Assembly: GCA_946185835.1 (NCBI GenBank)
Contig: CAMHKW010000017.1
Location: 1-41,626, forward strand
DNA length: 41,626 nt
Direction of reading: 5' to 3'
DNA from: an uncultured Bacteroidales bacterium
GTDB lineage: Bacteria; Bacteroidota; Bacteroidia; Bacteroidales; Paludibacteraceae
The notes under the pieces: model-generated
Database searches by the model: none
What the model was told of the DNA's origin: nothing
What the model saw: only the letters and a program-made list of their open reading frames with translations
In this document: positions 24,599 to 34,400 of the stretch, piece by piece
How the letters are laid out: each line of letters begins with the position of its first letter
Numbering within the stretch: position 1 is the stretch's first letter
Made by a program: the position numbers and the translations under genes

Positions 24599-25948
24599 AT
24601 GCTTAAAAGACATATTGACAGCACTATAGACGTTCACTATGCAACAAGTTCAAAAGCATTACTGCTGAGCGGAGCACGACAAGTAGGCAAGACCTATGCA
24701 ATCCGTAGGTATGCTGAGCGGGCAGGGTTGCAGTTGGTGGAGATGAATTTCCTCTTGCAACCGGAAACGAAGAACATACCTCACGGCGCATCTGACGTGA
24801 AGGAACTACTACTTCGTATTTCTGCTTATGCCAAACGACCTTTAACACCCGGTAAAACTCTTATTTTCTTTGATGAAGTACAAGAGTATGCTGATATACT
24901 CACTTGGGTGAAGGCATTGGTTGATGAAGGGAGTTTTCGTTATGCACTAAGCGGTTCATTACTCGGATTAGAACTAAAAAACATACGCTCCGTTCCGGTT
25001 GGGTACATGACAGAATATCAGATGTATCCTCTTGATTTCAATGAGTTCATTCGAAACATAGGTATTTCAGATGAGGTTATTGCATCTGTCCGTGAGTCAT
25101 GGGAGCAACTGAGACCTGTTGATACTTATATCCATAGCAAACTGATGCAATTGTTTAATCTCTACTTGATTGTAGGTGGTATGCCTCTGGCGGTTCAGAC
25201 GTATAAAGACTCCAACGACTTGCAACTTGTGATCCGTGAGCAGTGGTCGATATTATCGTTATACAAAAAAGACATCTCTCGTTACGATCCTGATGAAAAG
25301 CTATATATCAACGATATTTTCGATCTCATTCCGGCAGAACTCAACGCTAAGAACAAACGTTTCATTCTGAAAACACTAAATGAGCATATCAAGTTCTCAC
25401 GACACGAAAACAGTTTCACATGGCTTCGAGAGGCTGATATGGCACTACCGGTATATAATATTGACGAACCTCGCGTGCCGCTTAAGTTGAATGAGTTGCG
25501 TAACTTGTTCAAACTATTCCAGAACGATGTGGGGCTGTTGGCTGCACAGTATGCTGACGGTATTCAGCTTCGCATTTTGCAAGGAGACGTAAACATTAAC
25601 AATGGTGCTATCTATGAAAATGCCGTTGCACAAGAATTGCATGCGCATGGCTGGAAATTGTATTATTTCAATAGTAAGAAACAAGGTGAGGTGGATTTCG
25701 TTCTCGAACAAGACGAAAAAATTATACCTATTGAAGTAAAGTCGGGCAAAGACTATCAGCGACATGTAGCACTCAGCAATATCTTAGCTAATTCAGAGTA
25801 TAAGATTCAGGAGGCAATTGTGCTGAGTAATAATAATCTATCGACCAAAAACACTATTATATATGCACCCGTGTATATGACTATGTTTATGCATCATCAC
25901 AAGAGTGAAGGACAATTACTATATAAAGTTGATCTGACAGGAATGTAA
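24599..25948 (+). CDS. AAA_14/DUF4143-type ATPase with PD-(D/E)XK-like C-terminus (cassette 1)
   Basis: A 449-residue protein. I chose ATG 24599; the in-frame TTG at 24569 lies in the third leader repeat. Walker A GARQVGKT is at 25-32, Walker B LIFFDEVQE at 88-96 and sensor-like YALSGSLLGLE about 115-125. The middle carries the family passage YQMYPLDFNEFIR. The C-terminus has IYENAVAQEL, GEVDFVLE and PIEVKSGKDYQRH (about 345-390), the D ... E-x-K signature of a PD-(D/E)XK nuclease fold. This family is widespread and of unknown function. The gene is AT-rich relative to the chromosome and is framed by the leader repeat and a terminator shared with the next cassette. Foreign origin is likely. 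Confidence 0.82.
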   Translation: MLKRHIDSTIDVHYATSSKALLLSGARQVGKTYAIRRYAERAGLQLVEMNFLLQPETKNIPHGASDVKELLLRISAYAKRPLTPGKTLIFFDEVQEYADILTWVKALVDEGSFRYALSGSLLGLELKNIRSVPVGYMTEYQMYPLDFNEFIRNIGISDEVIASVRESWEQLRPVDTYIHSKLMQLFNLYLIVGGMPLAVQTYKDSNDLQLVIREQWSILSLYKKDISRYDPDEKLYINDIFDLIPAELNAKNKRFILKTLNEHIKFSRHENSFTWLREADMALPVYNIDEPRVPLKLNELRNLFKLFQNDVGLLAAQYADGIQLRILQGDVNINNGAIYENAVAQELHAHGWKLYYFNSKKQGEVDFVLEQDEKIIPIEVKSGKDYQRHVALSNILANSEYKIQEAIVLSNNNLSTKNTIIYAPVYMTMFMHHHKSEGQLLYKVDLTGM

Positions 25949-25970
25949 GAGTATAAAAACGAACAAAAAC

Positions 25971-26190
25971 CAAAGCGGTAATCCAATATGTGGTACAGGA
26001 CCACGGCGGGTTACCGCTTTTTGTGTGCTGACACGATAAGACGCCGCTAAGTGTTGAGATCCCGGACTCAGACGCAGTGCAAACAGGTTCAGGCACCGTG
26101 TACGCCAATTTGCAATTGGCGGCACACCACCCGCCACCTACGACACGTAGAGACGAGGCTGCGACTCGTCTCATGACAACCCTGACCCCG
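25971..26190 (+). repeat. Trailer repeat of cassette 1 (copy of 28062-28284)
   Basis: Nearly identical to 28062-28284. It starts with the hairpin terminator and continues with GTGTGCTGACACGATAAGAC, a non-coding stretch, CGCCAATTTGCAATTGGCG (26103-26121) and GAGACGAG-N7-CTCGTCTC (26150-26172). Its right part overlaps the leader repeat of cassette 2. Confidence 0.88.
25972..26022 (+). terminator. Terminator of cassette 1 ATPase
   Basis: AAAGCGGTAA (25972-25981) pairs with TTACCGCTTT (26011-26020), with an inner GTGG/CCAC stem and following T residues. A matching structure with a partly changed loop follows the second ATPase at 28063. Confidence 0.88.
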
Positions 26191-26400
26191 CCATGTAGTG
26201 ATGGTATACATACTATCTCTCAACTCAGCAAACAAATAGATTGATAATAATTGACCAAACAGATTGTTGACAATTGATGACCACTAAAAATATTAATGAA
26301 GAATAAAAGTATTGACAATTGTTGACCAAATTACATACTCAGTGAAGCTGACTAACAGCACGGCTGAAAAACGCTCTTTGAAATATTGGATTACCGAAAA
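26103..26400 (+). repeat. Leader repeat of cassette 2 (copy of 24051-24360)
   Basis: Same content and order as the first leader: two palindromes (26103-26121 and 26150-26172), the AT-rich ACAATTG/TTGACC stretch and the boxA-like GCTCTTTGAAATATTGG near the right end. Similarity to the first copy stops at about 26400, where the unrelated tandem repeats begin. No ORF. Confidence 0.88.
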
Positions 26401-26413
26401 ATTAGGTAATTTA

Positions 26414-26543
26414 AGCCAACTCGACAGAAAAACGCTTCGATTTGGCTAAGTTTATACTACCAAATCAAGCCAACTCGACACATAAGCACATCGATATGGC
26501 TCAATTTACATATATAAATTGAGCAAACTCGATAAAAAAAGCG
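26414..26543 (+). repeat. 54-bp tandem inverted repeats upstream of the second cassette ATPase
   Basis: AGCCAACTCGACA-type half sites start at 26414, 26468 and 26522 (third: AGCAAACTCGATA), exactly 54 bp apart. In units 1 and 2 they are matched by CGATTTGGCT (26438-26447) and CGATATGGCT (26492-26501), making imperfect inverted repeats. The third unit is truncated and runs into the promoter. The AGCC...GGCT layout parallels the 52-bp array of cassette 1, although the inner sequence differs. Confidence 0.85.
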
Positions 26544-26551
26544 TTTTTTTT

Positions 26552-26592
26552 ACTAACTTTCTTGTTAGTTCAAAAAAATAGTTGTACTTTTG
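26552..26592 (+). promoter_or_regulatory. Promoter of the second cassette ATPase with overlapping inverted repeat
   Basis: TTG 26562-26564, a 20-base spacer and TACTTTTG 26585-26592 fit the consensus. ACTAAC (26552-26557) and GTTAGT (26564-26569) form an inverted repeat across the -33 box, a plausible operator. Confidence 0.75.
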
Positions 26593-26614
26593 CGGCGTTA
26601 TAAATCAATAGATT

Positions 26615-28039
26615 ATGGATACACTATTCGGAAGAGACGCAGAATGTCGCAGATTAGACGAGTTGTTGAACAGTAAAAAGGCCGAGTTTATAGCTTTATA
26701 TGGCAGGCGGCGCGTTGGCAAGACTTTTCTTATCGATGAATATCTCAAAGATAAGATTGCTTTCAAGGTGTCGGGGGTCCTCAATCAAGGAACGCAAGCG
26801 CAGAAGAGTGCTTTCCGTATCGCTTTGGATAAACAAGGATATCCCGAACCCACAGAGCAGACATGGATGGATATGTTCTATGCTTTACAGAAACTGCTCC
26901 AATCTAAAACGGAAAGCGACAAGCCATGTGTGCTGTTTATAGATGAGTTGCCGTGTTTCGATGTAGCACGGTCCGGCTTTATTCCTGCACTTGACCATTT
27001 TTGGAACACTTGGGCATCGAAATATCATAATGTAAAACTGATAGTTTGTGGCAGTGCTACCTCGTGGATGATTGACAAACTGATAAACAATCACGGAGGC
27101 TTGTACAATCGTGTGACGGCGCAGATTCATCTGCATCCCTTTACACTCAAGCAGACGGAGGATTATTTTAAGAATCGTAACATCAAATGGAACCGCCTTC
27201 AGATAACGCAGTTTTATATGTTCACGGGAGGAATACCGTATTACCTTAGTTTGGTAGGGCAGCAGGATAGTGTTCCGCAGGCAATAGACAATCTCTATTT
27301 CCGTCGTGACGCACCCTTGCAGCGGGAATACAACCATTTGATGGCATCGCTGTATAACTCGCCTGATCCATATACCAGGATTATTGATTCACTCGTGGTG
27401 CGCAAACAGGGCATGAGCCGTGAAGAAATATCACAACTGACCGGCATACCCACCGGCGGTAGGTTGACCAAGATGCTGCAGGAATTAGAGGAGAGTGATT
27501 TCATCCGCTCTTATTTTACACGTGAGAAAAAAATCAAGCAAAACAACTATCTCTATCAATTATGCGATATGTTCTGTTCTTTTCATCTGTTTTTCCGCGG
27601 CAAAGGGATTAATGATGACAAGTTTTGGGAGAATAACATTAACACACCGCTGATAAACACATGGTATGGTTTTGCTTTTGAGCGGGTGGTTATGCAACAT
27701 ATCGACCAGATAAAACAATCATTGAGTATTGCCGGCATAAGTGTCAATTACTACGCATGGCGCAGTCGCACTACCGAACCCAAATCACAGATCGACCTCA
27801 TACTCGACAGAGCGGATAATATAGTCAATCTCTGTGAGATAAAATATTCCAAGACACCATATTCGATTTCAAAAGAGGAAGATAAAAAGCTCTTCCTGCG
27901 CGAACAGAACTTCATCACTGAGACCAATACCAAACAAGGAGTACATCTCACTTTGATAACGCCTTTTGGAGTGAATAAAAACTCATATTGGGCGAATGTA
28001 AGTTCTGAAGTTACTCTTGATGGTCTCTTTGAAAGGTAA
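26615..28039 (+). CDS. AAA ATPase with DUF234/PD-(D/E)XK-like C-terminus (cassette 2)
   Basis: A 474-residue protein of the archaeal-type ATPase family, different from the one in cassette 1. The opening FGRDAECRRLDELL leads to Walker A GRRRVGKT (30-37), Walker B CVLFIDELP (105-113) and the sensor-like LIVCGSATSWM. A winged-helix-like stretch (GMSREEISQLTGIPTGGRLTKMLQELEESDFI) is followed by the DUF234-like region (YLYQLCDMFCSFHLFF). The end shows F-E-R-V-V-M-Q-H, SQIDLILDRADNIVNLCEIKYSK (about 393-415), matching D ... E-x-K of the PD-(D/E)XK fold. It is AT-rich compared with chromosomal genes, shares leader and terminator repeats with cassette 1, and has unknown function. Confidence 0.82.
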   Translation: MDTLFGRDAECRRLDELLNSKKAEFIALYGRRRVGKTFLIDEYLKDKIAFKVSGVLNQGTQAQKSAFRIALDKQGYPEPTEQTWMDMFYALQKLLQSKTESDKPCVLFIDELPCFDVARSGFIPALDHFWNTWASKYHNVKLIVCGSATSWMIDKLINNHGGLYNRVTAQIHLHPFTLKQTEDYFKNRNIKWNRLQITQFYMFTGGIPYYLSLVGQQDSVPQAIDNLYFRRDAPLQREYNHLMASLYNSPDPYTRIIDSLVVRKQGMSREEISQLTGIPTGGRLTKMLQELEESDFIRSYFTREKKIKQNNYLYQLCDMFCSFHLFFRGKGINDDKFWENNINTPLINTWYGFAFERVVMQHIDQIKQSLSIAGISVNYYAWRSRTTEPKSQIDLILDRADNIVNLCEIKYSKTPYSISKEEDKKLFLREQNFITETNTKQGVHLTLITPFGVNKNSYWANVSSEVTLDGLFER

Positions 28040-28061
28040 TTTCAAAGTTTAGAATTCTACT

Positions 28062-28284
28062 CAAAGCGGTAATCCAATATGTGGCACAAAACCACAAGCG
28101 GGTTACCGCTTTTTGTGTGCTGACACGATAAGACACCGCTAAGTGTTGAGATCCCGGATTCAGACGCAGTGCAAACAGGTTCAGGCACCGGGTACGCCAA
28201 TTTGCAATTGGCGTCTCACCCCCCCGCCACCCACGACACGTAGAGACGAGGCTGCGACTCGTCTCATGTCAACCCTGCCCCCGC
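28062..28284 (+). repeat. Trailer repeat of cassette 2 (copy of 25971-26190)
   Basis: It matches the first trailer over its whole length, including the terminator, CGCCAATTTGCAATTGGCG (28195-28213) and GAGACGAG-N7-CTCGTCTC (28243-28265). Unlike cassette 1 it is not followed by the boxA-like leader. The array seems to end here. Confidence 0.88.
28063..28114 (+). terminator. Terminator of cassette 2 ATPase
   Basis: AAAGCGGTAA (28063-28072) pairs with TTACCGCTTT (28103-28112), with an inner GTGG/CCAC pair and trailing T residues. Confidence 0.88.
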
Positions 28285-28433
28285 CGGTTACAAACCCCGC
28301 CACCCTACGACGCGTAGAGACGAGGCTGCGACTCGTCTCATGTCAACCCGGCAGCATTAGGTAATAACCCGGCAGCCTCAGTAGTGTGATTAGCACACTT
28401 ATTTCATTTCAGAAACTTATAAATCATAAAAAT
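28285..28433. repeat. Spacer with a further palindrome copy before the giant gene
   Basis: It holds a fifth GAGACGAG-N7-CTCGTCTC element (28317-28339), a half-degenerate CCGGTTACAAACC just before it, and two CCCGGCAGC copies. I see no TAnnTTTG promoter here, so how the giant gene is transcribed is unclear. Confidence 0.6.
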
Positions 28434-31400
28434 ATGAAAATTATTAATTTCGGGACAAGAAAGATTACAAAATCAACCTTAACCTTAATCTCAACCTCAA
28501 CCACAGACATAACCATGTTCAAATCGAATTGCGCTTGGAAGTTAAAGCCGATTCTTTTGGTACTTATGCTCTCGCTCTTGGGTGCGGGCAATGCGTGGGC
28601 TTTTGACCATGGTCAGCATTATGGGCGTGCGAATGTAGCAGTTGCTACCGGTTCTACAGGATCGGGGACGGTGTATATAGGTAACCCCGGAACCACATCT
28701 GCCACATGGGATTGCAAAGGTTCTGCAAGTGATGGTTCGAGTGCTAATGATACTAAATCATACAATTGCACCTGCACCGGTTGGGCTGATGGTTACTATT
28801 TTGCAGGTTGGAATCAAAATGCCATTACAGCAGGTTCTTATTCAAGTACTTCTGCGACGGCTACTCTGTCATTCGGTACTGCAGCAGGTACAAAAGATTC
28901 TCCAACGAATATATATTACTACGCATGGATTCTTGGTGTCAAGCCGACAGCGGCAGCTGGTGATGTGTCGTTTAATGTAGATAACTTATCTACCACACTC
29001 ACCAAGACTGTTTCTTTTACTCAGACGGGTGGTGATGCGCAAGCCGACTTTAACAATGCGACGATAACACTAAAATCGGGAGGAGGCACATGGACACATA
29101 CAAGCACCACCTACAATGGTTCTACAAAGAAAGTGGATGTGGTGTTCACTTACAAAAGCAACCGCAGCACATGGACTAATGCTGCCGGTACGCGAACGGA
29201 TAAAGCCACGCTGACTTTGTCCTCGAAAGGCAATGAGTCGTTCTCGACAGAGATTACAGCCTCGCTACCTAATGTGAGTATCTCTGCCGGTTCGGGCGGT
29301 TCTATCACTCGAAGCAATGCCACAGCGACAGAGACAGGTTCTGTCACTTTCCCCGTTACTTATGTTGATAACAAAGATGACCTTAATACGCCTACAATAG
29401 CCAAAACCTCAGGCGAAGGCACTTGGACTATCACCGGCTATTCATATAGCACCAATACTGTTACTGTTAACTACTCGCACGCCGGCGATGGCACTTATGG
29501 CTCACGTGCTTCGGCTGCCACTATCACTCTTTCCGCCAAAGCAGGCGGCGCTACGAATACATGTAATGTAACCGCCACTTATCCTGCTATCGCAGTTACC
29601 GGTGGCGACGACACGGGTGCTTATCCTTTAGGAACAGAAGATGCTTTAGGAACGGCTACTTTCTTTGTCAGTCATGCTGACGCTTTAACAGATTTTACCA
29701 TACCTACTGCCGTAACAGATATTACGGGTGGCACATGGACTGTAAATGCCGGTTCTGCCGTATATACACAATCAACGTCAGACCCCACAACAGGTACTTT
29801 AACCATCGATTATACCTATAACGCAGGCGATATCATCGGTGTCAAAACTGCCAAACTCACTTTGACAAGTTCCAACGGTTCGTCATACGCTTTGACGCTG
29901 ACAGGCGAGCGGGCTGCGGCGGCTGAACAAGACGTGAGTGTTACCACGGCAGGAGGTGTAACTACCAATTATGACACGTGGGCTGCAGGTTTAGCAGCGG
30001 CAAACGCGGCAGATGGCTGTACACTCAAACTCTTGCGCGATGTGTCAGGACTGACAGCCTCACAAGAGATTACAAAGAACATGAAGCTTGACCTCAACCA
30101 CTTCACATTGTCAGGTACACTCAGTGCCGCTGGCGGACTGCTCAAACTCAATACGGCAGGCAAGACGCTGACCATTACCGATGGCAAGTCCGATGGTGCT
30201 ATCAGCGTGAGCGGCAATATTAACGGTCGCGTCTCTGCAGTAGATATACAGAAGGGCTCTTTAGTGTTGGCTAAGGGCGACTTGACGGCAACGAATGCCA
30301 ATACCGGTGCTACTCAGGCTAATATCTATGTGGCGACGGTTTATCTTGCCGCAAGCACCAACATGACAATGACGGCTGGTAATATCACTGCTCGCCGTAC
30401 GGGTGCGTCAGGTAATTATTGCCATGGTATATATTGTGCCGGAACAGGTGCGAGTGCTTCGTCGGTTAACCTGACAGGCGGAACTATCACATCCGATTTC
30501 GCTAACGGCGGATATGCAATAGGTGTCTATTCCGCAGGAACATCCATTATCAAAGATATGACCATCAGCGGAAGTGCCAAGACTTGTGCTTACGCTATCT
30601 GGGCACAAGATGGTCAGTTGGCGGTGAATGGTGGTACGCTGAGCGGTACTACATCAACGAGTACAGCACGTGCTTTATACACAAAAACAAATCCTGCTAC
30701 AAAAAATGCCGTGGTTGTCAATAATGCAATTCTCAATGCAACGGCAGGGACGACTGATGCCAAAGGTGTATATTGCCAATCAACGTCGGCAACTATCAGT
30801 GGCGACCCGACCGATGCCAATATCATTCTGTCGAATGTGACGGTTGATGCAAAGACCACAGGAACAACCAATGCTTTTGCTATCTTTACCGATCCGGGTG
30901 TCTGCTTATTGGTAAATAGCGGAGACTATTCAGCAACAGCGCAAACTACTAACGCATACGCAGTACAGTCTTCCGGATATACTGCCATTGTGAACGGTAC
31001 GTTTAATGCCACAGCTAATTATATTGCTCGTGCCATTAATGTAGCAGCCGGAATCACCGCAGTGAGAAACGGTTCGTTTACAGCCACTGCTCAAACAGAG
31101 CAAGTCCATGCAACCTATGTGGCAAGCGGTTCTAAATTATTGGTTTATGGCGGAACGTTCCATGGTATATGTACGAGCATAAAAGCCGGCTCGTGGGCAA
31201 CAGGAACATTGGTACAAGGAGAATTAGAGGCACAGGGCGGCACATTCATTGGTGAAGCAGCCAAAGATGGCTTGACTGCAAATCAGAATTCATTCGCCGC
31301 AGGTATGTATGTTTATTCGGGCTCTAAAGTATCTCTTGCCAATGCGACATTGAGTGGTGAATTGAAAAGCACATATCTGACTAATGGCGGTAATGCATCT

Positions 31401-34400
31401 ACGAGCGGGGGTGCTTATGGCGTTTATTCTGCCACTGCAAACCCATTGGCAATAACCAACTCGACTCTTACCGCAACCAGCGCATACCAAGCCGGTTTCG
31501 GTATAATGTTGAATAACACACCTGCAGAGATAAAGAACACTACCATAGAGGTCAATACAACTAAGGCATATAATTATGGTATTTTTGCAACGGGAACTGC
31601 TAATGTGCAAGTAGATAACTCGACTATTGCCGCTGTTTCGGGTACTATGTACGCATACGGTGCTTATCTAAATAATGGGACATTGACTGCTACTAACACT
31701 TCTTTCTCTGCTGAAACCAAACGAACTGGAGCGTCATCTGCAGATAATTGCCAATTATATGGTATCTATGTTAATAAAGGTAAGAGTGCAACGCTAAACG
31801 GTTGTACAATTACGGCAACCGGTAGCGGTTCATATAGTAACAACGGTTACGGTGTGTATGTAGATGGTTCAGCAGATATTGAAGATTGTGCGGTTACTGT
31901 CTCAAATATCAACTCCGGTGCATACGCTATCTGTAACACAGGTAACACCACGGCTATCAATGTCGCTTCCGGTAAATTCAAGGCTGTCGCGACAACGGGA
32001 ACTATTGTGGGAACCAATGCCACGGCTGCTGCCACTAAGCAGAAACTCTATGGCGGATATTATGTGCACAATACCAATCTCGAAAAATACCTGCCAGAAG
32101 GCTATGGCATAGAAACCCTGCCTACAACCTCAACGGAATATAAGGAAGGCTATCGCTATGCAATACGCGCAACAACTAATATCGATCCTGTATGTAAAAT
32201 TGGTGCTACCCCTTATTCCACACTTGAGGAAGCTCTTGAGTTCGTTAATAAAAATAGCGGTACAGCATATACCATCTTGATGGTAAAGAACTACACGCTT
32301 CCGGCGGGAGATTATACGCTGCCTGCCAAAGCTCAGTTACTTGTTCCGAGGATAGCCTCACAAACGGCATTTGAGACTACTTATAAAAATATTGTAAAAT
32401 ATGGTGAATATACAACACCTTCTGCATTTAGGACGCTTACTTTTGCTTCCGGTGTCCATTTTGACGCAAAAGGAGATATTCAGGTGGCAAGCCTGATATC
32501 TTCTAAAGGACAGATGAATGGTCAGAACGGAACGCCTTCTGGTCCTCATGGAAAAATCGTTTTGCAAGAGAACAGTAAACTTATACTTGAAAGTGGAGCG
32601 GAATTATATGCTTGGGGATATGTGACAGGTGCAGGTACAATCGACGCAAAAAGCGGTTCTAAAGTTTATGAGAGCATGCAAATTCGAGATTGGCGTGGAG
32701 GTTCTAACACAAGAAATATATATAGTTCGGTATTCCCATTCAACCAGTATTTTATTCAAAATGTAGAATCAAAAATCCGTTTTCGCCCCGGTTCTGAAGA
32801 AATTGCCTACGGTTCGGTGAATGCGTCGAGTTCAGCTTATTCTGTACAAACCAAACTAATAGGAACATCAGATGCCTTATTTTTAATGAGTACTGCAGAT
32901 GTGAGTGAAGATACATGGGTTCAGAAATCCTATGATTACTCAACAGATTATCAAGTATATGAAGTCAATAGTGCAGCACAATTGAGCAATCTTATCGTTT
33001 CCGGATTGCCCATAATAGGCAGCATCAATTCTGCAAGTTATACACTCCCTATAGTGAATAATATGCATATACACTTGTTAAGTGGTAAATTAGAAGTAAT
33101 ACAAGATGTGCTTTTGCAACCCGGCGTGATTATTGAAATCGACAAAGAAGCAAAATGTGTTATGAAATCGGGAAAGAAAATGTATGTACAGGATTCGGAA
33201 GACACGCAAGGCTATGATTATAGTCTATCTTTCAATACTATTCCTTACACTCCCCAAGGTTCAGTATCCGGCAAACGAACACTGAAAGATGCTTCTATTA
33301 ATATGCATGGTACATTTGAGTTTAATGGTTATCTGTATACAAGCGAGCATGGAGCAAACATTTTCTCCACAAATGAGGATGCCGGAACGATAATTTTTAA
33401 GAACAGCGCGCCAAGTAATGCTACTTTAAAAATATGTAATACTGGAGGAACGATTGTCTCTAAGACATTTACAACCCCACAACTGAAGAACGCAGATGGT
33501 GAAACACCTGCATTCACATCCACAAGTGGTTCAGTTGCTAATGACGAGTATGCATATTATCTCAATCAATGGCGTAAGTGGGTATCTTCCGGATGCTTTA
33601 CTATTGATAAAACAGATAATTCCAATTGGAAATATTATGCTAAACCAGCCGAATATGTGCAGTTGTCAAGCAATACAGAAGATGCCAACCACCTTTATCA
33701 TGATGCGGCTACAGGGACTCGCGCCTTTATTCTTGAAGATGGATGCTTGTGGTGGGAGGTAGAGCCAACACCTTATGACGGAAACAAATATAAATGTATT
33801 ACTCCTGATTATGATGGTCGATATAAGTATTATGAATACAAAAGCGGTGCATGGCAAGAAGCAACTGTAACCGTAACATGGAGTATCAATGGTGATAATA
33901 CCAACTACACTGTTCTCTATGGTACACATCCTAAGTATCTTAGTGCGTCACCTTCAAAGACCGCCACGGCATCAGAGTACTACACGTGGATCGGTTGGAC
34001 ACAAGGTAGCACCGAAGGTACATTCTATGCCAAAGATGCTGAATTGCCCGTTGTTACTTCGAATACTACCTACTATGCTTATTTTGAGACACATAAGTAT
34101 TCCTACACCGTACAATTTAAGAACTATGATGGTGCCGTACTGCAAGCTACTCGCTGGGAAGCAGACCAAACACCATATTATATGGGTGACACCGATCCTA
34201 TCAAGCCTGCGACAACAGCATTAGTATATACCTTCACAGGTTGGAGTCCTGCCTTTACTCCTGTTACCGCTTCCGGCAATAAGACCTATACAGCGCAATT
34301 CGATGCAGGCACGGCTCGTAAATATACCATTCAGTGGGTGAACTATAATGGTACGGTACTGAAAGAGGAAGAGGTCGCTTACGGAACTATTCCTACTGCA

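Noticed and set aside
26414..26543. Possible CRISPR array (54-bp period)
   Set aside because: The whole 54-bp unit, not only a repeat part, is related between copies; it is a tandem repeat with inverted half-sites.
28386..28433. GTG start for the giant protein
   Set aside because: It would put 16 further residues ahead of an already long leader; ATG 28434 or 28515 is more plausible.
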